The notes: generated by a model not told the origin, from the letters alone. A DNA stretch of 64,000 nucleotides from Sanguinoderma infundibulare (GCA_032821775.1 JAVLRN010000004.1:1736001-1800000); one strand, 5' to 3'. Numbered from the stretch's first letter, positions 1 through 11,199 are shown. A program made the numbers and translations.

Positions 1-149
1 GATGTGTTTGCCACTCCATCTACTCCGGATCAGCCCCTTGGCAGGGCTCCAGTCGTGCCTCCATCAACCTCAGTGACCTCTGTGCCATACATTGTTGACT
101 ATAAGGGCTCCACGATGTCTCCAAGTGCTTGAAAGCATTCTTCAGCCCA

Positions 150-504
150 ACCGGCTCTCTAAAACAAACACACATGCTCGCCATGAAGACGTGTCGGATG
201 GCCATTCATCTCCGGAGCGATTCTGTGCAAGGTAAGCTCTGAAGCCATGACAATGTTAACGCATGACAGCCTCGTACCATCCCGGAGGGGAGGGACGGAC
301 GGACGGACGGACGGACGGATAGGCCCGATCGCTATGGTCGCCGCGACGTGGCTGACCTTTGCTCGGTCCCAAGAGTCGTCAGCACCACACCTCCAATGCA
401 CTTAAGACCCACTCTAAGCGATCGGATCCTCATCCATCTCTTTCCTTTGTCCCTCTAGTCGTCCCTTCCTTCTCTCGTTCCCCCGCCCTCCTCGTCATCT
501 CACC
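150..504 (+). repeat. 5' flank block of family X, copy 1
   Basis: This sequence recurs, strongly similar, upstream of every family X copy (near 7020-7288, 16740-17120, and reversed at 28394-28690, 47297-47520 and 52640-52930). It holds a splice-donor-like spot (CAAG then GTAAG, near 230), a block around 345-385 containing GACCTTTGCTCGGTCCCAAG, a TTAAGACCCAC element near 400, and a pyrimidine-rich stretch just before the start codon. I read the part from about 340 on as the promoter. Copy 1 also has a GGAC microsatellite inside the block. Similarity to copy 3 continues to the left edge of the window. Confidence 0.75.
293..319 (+). repeat. GGAC tetranucleotide microsatellite
   Basis: Between six and seven tandem GGAC units lie inside the promoter block of family X copy 1. 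The other copies read straight from CGTACCAT into GGCCCGATCGC at this place, so the array was gained in copy 1 only. Confidence 0.95.
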
Positions 505-1248
505 ATGTACTCGGCGGTCAAGTCCACCATTTCTTTCCTGGCTTTCTTCCTACTGGCCTCGACCGAGTCTCTTTTCTTGATCCTTAGTCCTCTTTTCGTC
601 TTCGTGTCCTTCATTCAGAGCTTCGGGTAAGCGCTTTCAACCATTTCTCCTTCGCAGACCGCTTAGCATCCATGCAGATTCTTCGTCATGGCTTGCATCG
701 CCGCCGCATTCAGGCTCCCCCACACCGCATTTGCCTTGGCAATCGCCATCATCCGGTCCTTCGTTCCCGGCGTTTTCTTCCGCTCGCCGTCCCTCAGTCC
801 TCTCAGGCCGCTTCCTTCCCCCGGAAACCCCTCCCCTGCGTCATCTACCTCTTCATTCTCGGACGACTCTGAAGCGTCCATCCTGTCCTCCTGGTCGACG
901 TCTTCCTCTGCCCTCTCCCCCTCTCTCTCATCTTCGCCTTCCGTCGTCGCGGATGCCGCAGTTCACGCGCCGTTCATGCCCGCCTCGCTCTCTGCCTGGG
1001 ACCTCGCCGAAGGAACGCAGGCCACGGACGACGAGGCGGCCGGCGCCCCCCGTCGCGTCTTCGGCATTCCCGTCGAGGACCTCCCCGCGTACTCGTACAG
1101 TCCTTCCTCCTCCGACTTCTCCACGAAGGAACAGGCCTACCTCTGCACTGCCCTCGGCATCTACGAGGCCTCCTCTGTGCCTCTTAAGGGCTACTGCACT
1201 ACTCCCCTACCCCCACGGACGCGACGCCGCTCTCCGCGCGCTTTGTAG
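505..1248 (+). CDS. Family X protein, copy 1 (X1, internally shortened)
   Basis: Two exons, 505-626 and 678-1248, with an intron from GTAAGC to ATGCAG, encode 230 residues. I do not recognise the family. Exon 1 and the start of exon 2 (residues 1 to about 70) are strongly hydrophobic and look like two or three membrane segments. A serine- and proline-rich middle follows, then a conserved C-terminal core with the motifs FMPASLSAWDLAEGTQ, RRVFGIPVEDLPAYSY, KEQAYLCTALGIYEASS and PLKGYCT, ending in a basic arginine-rich tail. Compared with copies 2-5 about 45 residues are missing in frame after FVPGVFFR, where the others have a third hydrophobic stretch (RTAAYLGF). The start is chosen because all copies share it and the exon length (122 nt). 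A membrane-anchored protein with a cytoplasmic tail is an inference. Confidence 0.8.
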
Positions 1249-1339
1249 TCGTGCGTGTTCCCGGAGCACCACGAGCACAAGCCGGGGTTCTCCCGTGAGG
1301 AGCTCCTGCAGCAGACCTTGGATGGGGAGGGGCGGAACG

Positions 1340-1620
1340 GGAAGCTCTTTTGGTTGACTTTCACGATAGTATATTGCATACAGAACACGACCGCCTTCTC
1401 GTATTTCCATGGAATCTTGGTTTCTTTCTGGGGCTGTGGCTCTCGGGTTGGCCCTCATGACTTGTCACTCGTGCACCGTCTTACCGTCTCACTACGCCGT
1501 ATGCCTTGCACGCAATCACATATCTTGGTTTCGCGTATTCTGTATATCATCTGATGAACGGACGCGATAATTATCAAGGCGGGTGATCCAGTGCGCATCG
1601 ACGGAGAACAATTGCGCAAC
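1340..1620 (+). repeat. 3' flank block of family X, copy 1
   Basis: This downstream sequence, including CCATGGAATCTTGGTTTCTT, a GGCTGTGGCTC stretch and CGCAATCACATATCT, recurs after copies 2, 3, 4 and 5 (8260-8560, 18215-18450, reversed 27045-27386, reversed 51240-51540). It therefore belongs to the duplicated unit and probably holds the 3' UTR and polyadenylation region. A solo copy sits at 9078-9245. Confidence 0.7.
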
Positions 1621-1689
1621 GGAACCACGTCCTTTGATTCTTCTGGGCGGTAAGACTTCCCCGTTCCACAGGGCACTCCTTCTGATAGC

Positions 1690-2230
1690 GAAGGTCGGCC
1701 GTTCGCCTCCCCTGCTGGCCCGGGATCCGCGGTGACCGGGTGTGGCGACGAAGTACGCGATAACGGTAATGCAAGGGGGCGCGAATGACTTCCCGGATCG
1801 ACAGAGGCCCCGGGCCTGCCCACAGGCTACGCCCATGTCCGCGCACGTAGCTGTCGACGACCACCGCGGAACCGCCAATTGCAGGCCGGGCGGCCCCAAG
1901 CTAGGGCTCGCTCTGCGCCGCGGCATGTGATGGCAGCTGTCGGAAGGATCGAGAGGGGAGTGGCTTTAGGTTTGTCGATCGGACCAGGTGGCTATCCAAA
2001 CCTAAGTTGCGCGCAGGATGCAAGATACGCGTGGATCTGGCTCTGAGCCGGAGGGGCGAGCCTTGCTCGCAACGCCGCTTTTGCGTTCTATCGAGGGGTG
2101 CAACGGTTTCTGCCTGTTTCTGCGGAATGCCGGAGTAGATTGATGGCAAGCGAGCGTCACGACAAGGAGAACCTCTGGAATGGCACATACGTTTCGACGC
2201 GGAATGTTGCGCGTTGAACACGGTCGAACC
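1690..2230 (-). repeat. 7TM downstream spacer block, copy A
   Basis: Segments here match, in the appropriate orientation, sequences at about 4440-5050, 8540-9020 and 50690-50930. Shared landmarks are a CACCCGGTCGCGACG-like stretch, an AGCTAGGGCTCGC stretch, and GGAAGGATCGAGAGG followed by GGTGGCTATCCAAA. The block sits downstream of 7TM genes A, B and C, and also after X2 where no 7TM gene remains. No coding sequence was recognised in it. Confidence 0.6.
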
Positions 2231-2418
2231 TATTAATTAGCTAAAAATATCGTATCGGCGGAAAATAAGGGAGATTATGTAGGATAGGTTAGTCCGAGAG
2301 AGATGGGGAGGAAGAGCATGTTTTACAACAACCCCTGAGATTAGATGCGTTCGGGAGAAATATCGGACCTGCGGAACTCTAATAAATTGCAATAAGTTAA
2401 TCATCCTTGAGCGCGACT

Positions 2419-3779
2419 TCATTGGGGACAGGCTGCTCCGGATGGAGACGTTTCCGAGACACCGTTGGTGATCCAGTACATGACGGCCGCGTTGAGGATC
2501 ACCTGTTGGAGACGCATCAGAATACATACAATGTGGTGGTCACGGCCCACTCACGTCGCAACCACAGGCGGCAAGGCAGAGCCACGCCCGCTCTCCGCCA
2601 GACACCACGGCGAGGTAAGCAACGTTGATGGATGAGCCGGCCAGGGCCAAAGCAGAAGCCCTGTGGGCACATTGCGCGGCGTCAAAGAGGGTGGTCCGTT
2701 GGGACTGGATCGACAATCGGAACGTGAGGATGCTCACCAGAGACTCCGTTTCGCTAATATTCTTAAGCTCGGAGTCAGTGTACATGCAAACAGGGGCCAC
2801 ACAAAGAGCGCGGTGAGAAACACGTTGACGAACCTGTAGGGTAAAAATCTCAGGAAGTGTTGCCCGGGGGCAGGGCAATAGAACGAGCACGTACGAATCG
2901 TAAGATAGAACAACGAACGTAGTAACCCTTTCCTCGCCGATGATACACAATCCGTCCTCCCGAATATACGCGACCCTGGCTGCGCCATGCGGAAGGATGT
3001 GATGAGCATATACTTCGATCATAGTTCTAGTCAGATGTACGCACTCAGAATCAACATGACCATCACGCCAACGTAGCCGGCGAAACAGGCCATGGACAGG
3101 ACATACGGTTTGCAATGTAACCGTCGCATTGAGGAATCGAGGGAGAAGACGATGTATACCCGCTCGGCTGAACTTCGACGTCAGTATGGCATGCCGCAGG
3201 ATGCGCGGTACGGCTGGACACACCGAGGAATAGATAAATAGTGAACTTTGTGACTCCATAGAACATCACGCAAGCCCAGAGGCCAATGCTGCATACGATC
3301 TCGCTGCGCTCCATCCCGATGCTGTCCACCAGAATGGAAACTGTGCGTCGAGAGAGGACAGAAGGGGTTTGGATGTCGTTCGCGGAATGGAGGAGGAGTA
3401 TACGCACTTGTGAAGAGGAAGCTCCATCTGACACCGAGCTAAGAACACATGACATGAATGCGAGATGAACGAGAAGACTCACGCCGCTGCAAGGTTGATG
3501 AAGACCAGAATACGAGCCAAGGAAAAGCCTTGAAGTATCCACCCTATCTTCCGCGATGCCATCGCAGAGACCAGCGCGACACCTTTGTTGATTTTCTGTC
3601 GGCAACCTCGGTGGCACAATCAGTGCGGAGAGATACTCACCAAGAAAGTGGATCACTGTGCTGAAAATCGAGACACCGATGTTAGGAAAGCGCCCTGCGG
3701 ACTGGACCGCTCGGACGTTGAGTGCATGGCCAGACACAAGTGCCGCGATCATGGCCAGGAAGGAGGGGCTGCTTGCCAT
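2419..3779 (-). CDS. Seven-helix membrane protein of a basidiomycete family, copy A
   Basis: About ten short exons splice to a protein of roughly 330 residues that is mostly membrane helices. Recognisable pieces in order are MASSPSFLAMIAALVSGH, a helix ending IFSTVIHFLG, the exon VALVSAMASRKIGWILQGF, ILVDSIGMERS, a helix ending VTKFTIYLFL, ERVYIVFS, YIREDGLCIIG, FVNVFLTALFVWPLF, and a last exon INAAVMYWITNGVS. The pattern REDGxCIIG...FVNVFLTxLFVWPL...GWLCLxxCGxDV is one I associate with uncharacterised agaricomycete integral membrane proteins; the function is unknown. I see no in-frame stop with this splicing. The start is the first ATG after an upstream TGA. It lies tail to tail with X1. Exact exon ends are hand-made. 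Confidence 0.65.
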
Positions 3780-4099
3780 GCAAATTTTGGAACTTGGTGA
3801 TGCCAACAGGGGTCCGCCTCAAAGAGCACTTCGTTCGGATGTCGGCCATGGAGTGGGTCAACCTGTCGCCTGCGAAGTGACGTTGGGATCCATGGGTGTC
3901 AGGACCAAGTGCGGCGTTGTCTGTGATGTGGGTTGGATGTGGGTCACGGTGACGTAACACGTTGGCCGTGACCGGAGAACGGAGAACGGATTTGATCCCA
4001 TCAATCGGATACAGTTTGAGCGCTCACTTTGCCTTTTTGGTCGATTGATACCAGGCTTCAGCCTTCCAGACGGACAAGAAGAAGTGAGTGGCGCATTTG

Positions 4100-4770
4100 T
4101 TCGTGTATTCGCTGCACGTGCGTCTTTCCCTTGTACTCTGCGCGGGTGATTTTATCGCCGTGAATTCCCGCTGTATGACACATGTTAGCGCATTGCCTTC
4201 ATTCATCAGACGAGGTTGGACATTGAAGAACCAAGCACTGGTTGCGAACTCCCAATCATGTATTTCGTCCGGTTTCAAGCACCATCGCGCCATATCATGT
4301 ATCACAAAGACTACCTTGGCGCGGTCGCCAATCTTCACAGGGCGGTAAGGCTTGCTCATCCGACACGGCACTCCTTCCGGCGTCACGTCGTGCGCCCTGG
4401 CGCACTATGCTGCAAGGGATGACAGCGAGGGTCGGACTGTGTGCAGAGTCATTCGTGTGCACACTTGCACCGCCGTCATCGTATGATTCGTCCCCGCACC
4501 TGGTCGCGGCGCACCCCCAGCCAGTAGAGGAGGTGAACGGACCTTCAGCGTCGTACGCCGCGCCCGCAGGCTACATGGGCAGCGCAGAGGCCAGGGACGG
4601 GAGCGCGCGCAGGCGTACGCCGGCGGACATATCCAAATGAGTTCGGAGCGGAAGGATCGAGAAGGGGGCGATCGGGGGTGGCTTGATCTGGATCGAGAGG
4701 ATTTCTATCGGAGAAGGTGGCTATCCAAATTGCAAGTCGGCAGCCGCGCAGGACGTGTGCGGGGCCCGGC
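4100..4770. repeat. Mosaic of family X 3' flank and 7TM spacer fragments
   Basis: About 4100-4230 matches, on the minus strand, the sequence just beyond the 3' end of X2 and X3 (the CGCTAACATGTGT and GCAGAGTACAAG landmarks). About 4400-4600 matches 8530-8690 on the plus strand. About 4630-4760 matches the GGAAGGATCGAG...GGTGGCTATCCAAA spacer. This looks like what remains of a family X copy that once faced 7TM gene B. No intact gene was found in 3800-5190. Confidence 0.5.
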
Positions 4771-5193
4771 ACTCAGCTGCAGCTATCCCGCAACGCCGCA
4801 TTTGCTGCCTGTTCGTGCGGAAAGCCGAGTTATTTGAAGTAGAGTGATGGTGAAGCGAGCCCCTCGCGGCCGGCAGACCCGCTGGACGTCGGACAGGGTC
4901 AAACCCATCCAAAGACCATTGTAGTGGAGAAAATACGGGAGATTAAGAAGGATCAGAGAAGATGCGAGCAAGTATCACACCAACTCCAGAAAGCGGATTT
5001 GATACGGGAGAAATAGCGGACCTGGAGAACTGTAATAAATAGCGATAATTTAATCAACCTTTACGGTTCACGAGAGCACGACTTCAATGGGCACAGGCCA
5101 CTCTGGATGGAGACATGGCCTGACGACGGAGAGGGGCATCTCCAGCGTAGATCGCCGGCACGTGTCGCGACCCACGGTGAAGTTGGACTCCGA

Positions 5194-6661
5194 TCAAGAG
5201 AGGCCGTTTGTGATCCAGTACATGACGGTTGCGTTAAGGATTACCTGTAGCAGATGTATTAGAACGCGTACGGGGTGGCTGACGCGGCCAGCCCACATCG
5301 GAGCCGCAGGCGGCAAGGCAGAGCCATCCACGCTCTCTGCCATCCACCACGGCAAGATATGCGACGTTGACAGACGAGCCGGCCAGGGCCAAAGCAGAAG
5401 CCCTATGAGCACATTGCGCGGCGTCAAAGAGGGTGGTCCGCTGGGACTGGATCGACAATCGGAACTTGAGAATGCTCACCAGAGACTCCGTTTCGCTAAT
5501 GTTCTTAAGTCCGGCGTCAGCTTACACGCAAACAGGGGCCACACAAAGATCAGGGTGAGAAACACGTTGACGAACCTGCATGGCGAAAATGTCAGGAACG
5601 GTTTGCTCTGCGGCAAAGCAATAGAACGAGCAGCACGTACGAGTCGTACGACAGAACGAGGAACGAAGCAACAAGTCCCTGGCCAATGACGCACATACCG
5701 TCCTCACGAATATACGCGATCTTGTCTGTGCCATGTGCGAAAGGACGTGATGAGCACCTCTATCATAGCTCTGGCCGTATGTACTCACACAGAAGTAACA
5801 TGACCCACACGCCAGCGTAGCCGACGATGAAGCCCATGGACATGAGATACGTTTTGCAGTGCCACCGTCCCTTTGTGCAATCGACGGAGAAGACAATGTA
5901 TACCCGCTCGGCTGATATTCGACGTCAGTACGGATGCCGCAGGATGAGCCGGAGGGATGAGCTCACCGAGGAATAGATAAATAGTGAACTTGGTGAGTCC
6001 ATAGAAGAACAGGCAAGCCCAGACACCAGCGCTGCATACTGCCAGGCTGTGCTCCATTCCGATGCTGTCTACAAGGATGGAGACTGTCGCGTCGAGAGAG
6101 AACACAAGAGGTTCGGATTGAGGTCTCGAAATAAAACAGATGTGATCATGGGATACGCACTCGTGAAGGAGAAGCTCCATCTGACAACAAGCTAAGAACA
6201 CGACATGAAGGCGAGAGGAAAGAGGAGACTCACGCGGCTACAAGGTTGATGGCGACCAGAATACGGGCCAAGGAAACGCGTTCAAATATCCATCCTAGCC
6301 TACGGGATATCATGGCAGAAACCAGCGCGATAGCTTTGTCGACCGCCTATCAGCATTCTGCACACAATCAGCCTGGCGGAGAGATGCACACCAAGTAAAT
6401 GGATCACTATGCTGAAAACCTCCCAGCCGATGTTGGGAAATTGCGCTGCGGACTGGATTTCTCGGGCTTTGAGTCCATGCCTAGACACAAATGGCGCCAT
6501 CGCATGACCAGGGTGGGGGCTGCTCGCGGTAGCGACGAGGGGGGGAGAAAGGATCCTCGGTTGGCAGCCCTATAGCGCACGTAAATAGCCTGGTTCGTCA
6601 TCTGGGTGGGTTGCGCGCTGGGGTCGACGACGAGAGGAGCGGGGCTTCCTGTGTGGGCCAT
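5194..6661 (-). CDS. Seven-helix membrane protein, copy B (possible N-terminal frameshift)
   Basis: This is a close paralogue of 7TM-A with the same exon order and intron places. Conserved pieces are a helix exon beginning AIALVSAMISRRLGW, ILVDSIGMEHSLAVCSAG, GLTKFTIYLFL, YIREDGMCVIGQ, FVNVFLTLIFVWPLF and a last exon ending YWITNGLS. A natural-looking N-terminus starts at 6661 (MAHTGSPAPLVVDPS) and carries a proline-rich stretch that copy A lacks. It then meets a 2-nt surplus next to 6505, where copy A reads ATGATCGCGGCA and copy B reads ATGCGATGGCGCC. Either translation begins at the internal ATG at 6500 (MAPFVSRHGLKARE), losing about 50 residues, or the copy is a pseudogene. The last-intron donor is the weak GTGGGC. 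Confidence 0.6.
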
Positions 6662-7019
6662 GGTGTCATTGAATGGGGTCGAGTGTTCGACGTCGACGTT
6701 GCGATCTAGGTGGTGCAGGATGGGTTGAGTTGTCAGGAGTCCTCACACGCAAGAACCAATCGGGTGCGCGCGGCAAGTCAATCTCGAGTCAACGCCTGTG
6801 TATGGGCGCTCATTGACCTTGCACTCACTCTATTCCGAGCCTCTATTCTCTCTGGTGGACCCTGAGATGGCGGGATTGTGCACCCGTATATATCGGGGAA
6901 TGGCTTCGTGAGTCCTTGTTTCCCGCTCGCAGTGCACCATGACAAGTTGAACAGAATGCAGTCTGACTCCGTTCCGTGTTGTATTTAAATTTCCTCGCGA
7001 ATGCCGCGGCCCGGTCATA

Positions 7020-7288
7020 GGTTCGTCTCTGGGGGCCACCCAGCTCAGGAATGATCCCGTTCAAGGTAAGCTCAGAAGCCAGGACAATGAAAAAGCATGG
7101 CAGCCTTGTACCATCACAGGCCCGATCGCCACGGTCGCCGCGACGTGGCTGACCTTTGCTCGGTCCCAAGAGTCGTCAGCCCCACAGCTCCAGAAAGGTA
7201 CATAACACCCACTCTGAGATGACCGGTCCCCATTCACTCCTTCCTTGGTCCCTCTTTGACCTTTCCTTCCCCCCTTCCCCCCCTCATC
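7020..7288 (+). repeat. 5' flank and promoter block of family X, copy 2
   Basis: It carries the shared GTTCAAG/GTAAGCTC donor-like spot near 7065, the GACCTTTGCTCGGTCCCAAG block near 7151-7175, the GTACATAACACCCAC element near 7197, and a pyrimidine-rich leader. The conserved ATGAAGACG found upstream in copies 1, 4 and 5 is altered here. 7TM-B starts on the other strand at 6661, so about 630 nt lie between the two starts. Confidence 0.7.
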
Positions 7289-8173
7289 ATGTTCTACACG
7301 ATCAAGTCAATCATTTCTTTCCTGACTTTCTTCCTATTGGCCTCCGCCGAGTTTCTTTTCTCGATGCTTAGTCCTCTTTTCATCCTCGTCTCCTTCATTC
7401 TGAGCTTCGGGTAAGCGCTTTCAACCATTTCCCCTTCGCAGATTGCTTAGCATCCATGTAGATTCTTCGTCATGGCTTGCATCGCCGCCGCATTCAGGCT
7501 CCCCCACACCGCGTTTGCCTTGGCTTCCGCCATCATCCGGTCCTTTGTTCCCGGCATCCTCTTCCGCACCGCTGCCTACCTTGGCTTCGTTGTACTTCCT
7601 TCCTTCCGGACCTCCTGCGGCGCCATGCGCAAGATCAGCCATATCTCATCATCGTCGACTCTGTCGGATGTCTTGCTAGCTGCCAGCCTTCCTTCCTCCC
7701 CGTCCCGCGGTCCTCTCAGGCCCCTTCCTGCCCTCGGCAGCCGCTCCTCTGCATCATCTATCTCTTCGTGCTCGGACGCGTCGGAGCCGCAAGCGGTCGT
7801 ACCCTCTCCGTCCTCCTGGTCAACGTCTACCTCCGCTCTCTCTCCGTCTCTCTCCTCCTCGTCTTGCACCCTCGCGGAAACCCAGGTCTACGCGCCCTTC
7901 ATGCCCGCATCGCTCTCCGCCTGGGACCTCGCCGAAGGAACGCAGGTCACGGACGACGACGCGTCCGGCGCCCCCCGTCGCGTCTTCGGCATTCCCGTCG
8001 AGGATCTCCCCGCGTACTCGTACAGTCCTTCCTCCTCCGACTTCTCCGCGAAGGAACAGGCCTACCTCTGCACCGCCCTCGGCATATACGAGGCCTCCTC
8101 TGTTCCGCTTAAGGGCTACTGCACTACTCCCCTACCCCCACGGACGCGGCGCCGCTCTCCGCGCGCGTTGTAA
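7289..8173 (+). CDS. Family X protein, copy 2 (X2)
   Basis: Exons 7289-7410 and 7462-8173 encode 277 residues. Exon 1 gives MFYTIKSIISFLTFFLLAS and ends in SFILSFG, a hydrophobic segment. Exon 2 continues with a second hydrophobic stretch (FFVMACIAAAFRLPHTAF) and a third around RTAAYLGFVVLPSF. A serine-rich linker with PLRPLPALGSRSSASS follows, then the conserved core (AWDLAEGTQ, RRVFGIPVEDLPAYSYS, KEQAYLCTALGIYEASS, PLKGYCTTPLPPRTRRR). It keeps the hydrophobic region that X1 lost, but lacks the extra ILF..LSYMFAIPF stretch of X3-X5. The function is unknown, and a membrane location is an inference from hydrophobicity. Confidence 0.8.
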
Positions 8174-8539
8174 GGGTGCGTCTTCCCGGAGCACAGGCCG
8201 GAGTTCTCTTCGAGGAGATCCTGCAACAGTAGTGCCTGGACTAGAGGGCAGGGCAAGGAGCTCTTTTGGTTGACTTTGTCCGACTTCAGAACACGACCGC
8301 CTTTTAGCATGTCCATGGAATTGTGGTTTCTATGTTTGGGGTTGTGGCTCATATGTTGGCCCATTATTACTTGTCATTCTTGCACGATCGTACCATTTTA
8401 CCACCATACGCCTCGCATGCAATCACATACCTCTGTTTCGCGCATCATGAACGGACGCCATCCGCTAACACGTGTGATCCGGTGCGAATCGACAGTGATC
8501 GGATCAAGCTTGCAGAGTACAAGTGCAAGGTGTGCACGC

Positions 8540-9020
8540 AGCAGGGTCGGACGGTGTTCGGACTCATTCGTGTACACTTGCATCACCTTCTTGGTAGCCG
8601 CACCCGGTCGCGACGCACCCCCAGCCAGCCGAGGAGGCGAACGGACTCACAGCATCGTGCGCAGTCCCGGGGAGACGTCGCGCCCAGGTCGCGCCCGGTC
8701 CACACTGACAGCGGGAGCGCGAGGTGAGAGGACCGGAACGGGCGCCGCTGCTGGCTGACCGTCCCTGACTCGCCCACCATCCATACACACTGGCACGAAT
8801 TCGTCACGGAGGCTGAGCGTTCCGCACGCGAGTGATTCGGCGTCGGGGCCACTGGAAATTGCAAGCAGCGGGCGGGAAGCTAGGGCTGGCGCTGCGCACG
8901 CTCGCGAGCTCGGAGATGTCCATGGACGTACGTGGCTAAATGAGTTCGGAGCGGAAGGATCGAGCGAGATAGTCTCCGTAGCCGTCCTTATCTTAAAAGA
9001 GGAATCGATCGTAGAAGGTG
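8540..9020 (+). repeat. 7TM downstream spacer block without its 7TM gene
   Basis: This stretch matches the spacer that elsewhere lies next to the 3' ends of 7TM genes A, B and C: CCGCACCCGGTCGCGACGCA at about 8588, AAGCTAGGGCTGGCGCTGCG near 8880, and GAGTTCGGAGCGGAAGGATC near 8942. Here no 7TM coding sequence follows; instead a solo family X 3' flank and the aldo-keto reductase pseudogene appear. It looks like a block that lost its gene. Confidence 0.5.
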
Positions 9021-9077
9021 GCTCGATCGGGATCGGCGGGAGACGCCACAGAGAGGGGTTGGTTAGGCCCACTTGTG

Positions 9078-9245
9078 CTATACGCCTCGCATGCAATCAC
9101 ATATCTCGGTTTCGCGTATTCTGTAGATCGTCTGATGAACGTATACCATGCGCTGGTACGTGTGATTTTAGTACGATCGTATCAAGCGTGCAGAGCACAA
9201 GTACAAGACGTACGGGAAGCAGAGTTGCGGGTCCGTCGTCCCCTG
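9078..9245 (+). repeat. Solo copy of the family X 3' flank
   Basis: It begins with TACGCCTCGCATGCAATCAC and continues with GTTTCGCGTATTCTGTAGATCGTCTGATGAACG, matching 8405-8560 and 1498-1620. No family X coding sequence precedes it, so it is a second, gene-free copy placed between the spacer block and the reductase pseudogene. Confidence 0.65.
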
Positions 9246-9255
9246 ACAGCAAGAC

Positions 9256-11093
9256 CTAGGAGTGGCCGCCAATCTTGACGGGGTGGTATGGCTCCTAGTA
9301 CTTGATCTCCTCGCCCGTCAGCTGCACTTCCAGCGAGCCTAGCAGAATTGTGTCGTTGGCAGTACGCTCGTCACCATCACCATCATCTCTCTAGCCACGA
9401 AGGAGGGCGTCAAGACTCACCGAGGATGTTCTCGAGGTTCGAGAGACTGGTCGTTCCGATGATGGGCGCCGTCACGCCGTAGGCTTTCGCCATGATCCAA
9501 GCCAAGGAGACCTGGGCCATTCTCACGCCCTTCTTCTGCGCTATCTCGTCGATCCTATGCGGAGACTCAGACGAGACAGTACAATGTCAACTTTGGATTG
9601 CGTACCTGGTGGTAAGCGTCGGAAGGAAACTGCCGCCGTGTGTGCCCGTGTAGCTGTCTCGGCGGGAGGGGCAAGGACGATTGAAGCAGGGACTCGGAGA
9701 GAGGGATCTCATGCGCACGCATCGGTTTTCTGGCGGAGCGTCTCTGCCGAGTCGAATGGACGGCACAGAGTCCCACGTCCGAGAGACGACCACGGGATCG
9801 ATCCGACACCAAACATCTGTTCAGAGCTGTGTCAGCAAACGACAAGTCGACCGCCAGCGCGAGAAGACTGCGAGGTGCTGACCTTGAGCGTAGGCATCAT
9901 TTCACGCTCCTCCTCTCGGTACATGAGGCTGTATTGCTTCTGCATGGAGACGAAGGGCGTGAGGTTGTGCATGATCGCGTAGTCTGCACGGAGACCGACA
10001 TTCAGCTGAAACCCTGCTGCGGCCAGGCCACACATGGAGACGTACTTTGCATTGCGTGGACCAGGAGGCAGCTCGATCAATCGACGTGTGCTAAGTGTAT
10101 AATTGACGTCCATTGGTAGGCCCAGCATGAGCTCATGCCGATGTATCGCACGTATCCGGCCTTCACGACGTCATGGAGAGCGTGCATCTGTCCGTGCAAC
10201 CACGAAGTCAACAGCATAATCGCCGTTAAGCTCTTACTCTTGGACACTCACGGTTTCTTCGATAGGTGTTTCGTAGTCGAAGCGATGGCCTGAAAAGTGT
10301 CGTCTAAAGGTCGCGTATACTGACGACATCTCTATGGCCACTCACATTACAGCAGGTCAATGTAGTCGACTTGAAGACGCTTGAGGCTCGCCTTCACGGC
10401 GTCGAAAATGTGCTGCGCGATGATGTTGAGACAAAGGGATTGAATTTTCACGTAGGCGTCGCGGCTCAGACACATACCTTGCGATTAAGTCCCCTTTGGT
10501 TAATGATGCCTAATTCCTCTGCCGTCCTACCGGAGGTCCAGATGTTTATGTCGTAGTCTTTCGGGACAGTACTGAACAGCTGGAGAGGGGAATTCAATTC
10601 ATGTTAAACGGTACGCCCAGAGAGGGTGATATATTGGGAACACCTTCGTCATGATGACCAGCTCTTCACGCGGAAGTTCGAGTTTCTTGATTGCATTGCC
10701 CAGTATGATCTCGGAGAGACCGTTCGAGTATACCTGGGTGCCGCCTCAGCTGACAGCTACAGTCAAACGCGGATAACAAGGAACTCACGTCAGCGGTGTC
10801 GGACGTCTGAATACCGTTATCATACCTATGTAGCATGCGAGTCGGATATCAGGTCACATCGCGAGACTCTGAGATATGCATGACTTACGCGAACTTGATA
10901 TGCTTGATGGCCTCTTCCTCAGGCAAGACCCAGTCCTGCCACTGCGGCGAGCCGTACGACATGCAGCCAAGAATGATCTTTGAGACCTTCAGTCCGGAGT
11001 TTCTGAGACGGACTGTCCCAGTACGTTGAGTGTCCTGGTTCAGAAGAGAGGGAAAAGACATCACGACGTACCGTACGGCATTTTTGAGGACAT
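9256..11093 (-). pseudogene. Aldo-keto reductase pseudogene (decayed sister of the gene at 54553)
   Basis: It has the same exon plan as the intact paralogue at 54553-56395, beginning MSSKMPY and VRLRNSGLKVSKIILGC. Inactivating changes relative to that copy are visible. The glutamine codon after DLL (CAA) is TAA. The intron before the 15-nt micro-exon has lost both ends (donor GTGCGT to GGACGT, acceptor TAG to TGG). In the large exon the stretch after LRQKTD runs into TGA. Near the C-terminus TAC is followed by TAG at 9295-9297, short of the ancestral stop at 9256. The family reduces aldehydes or ketones with NADPH; this copy cannot make a full enzyme. Confidence 0.85.
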
Positions 11094-11199
11094 GACGATC
11101 GCATACGGATAAGGCGAAGAAGGAAAGGAGATCGGCTACGATAGCGGTCGAGGGTACGAGGGTAGTCACTTCCACGATGGCTACATATACGAATTATTC

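Noticed and set aside
731..1357. 208-codon open frame overlapping X1 in another frame
   Set aside because: It is a shadow of the conserved family X frame, and the matching alternate frames in other copies are not conserved in sequence.
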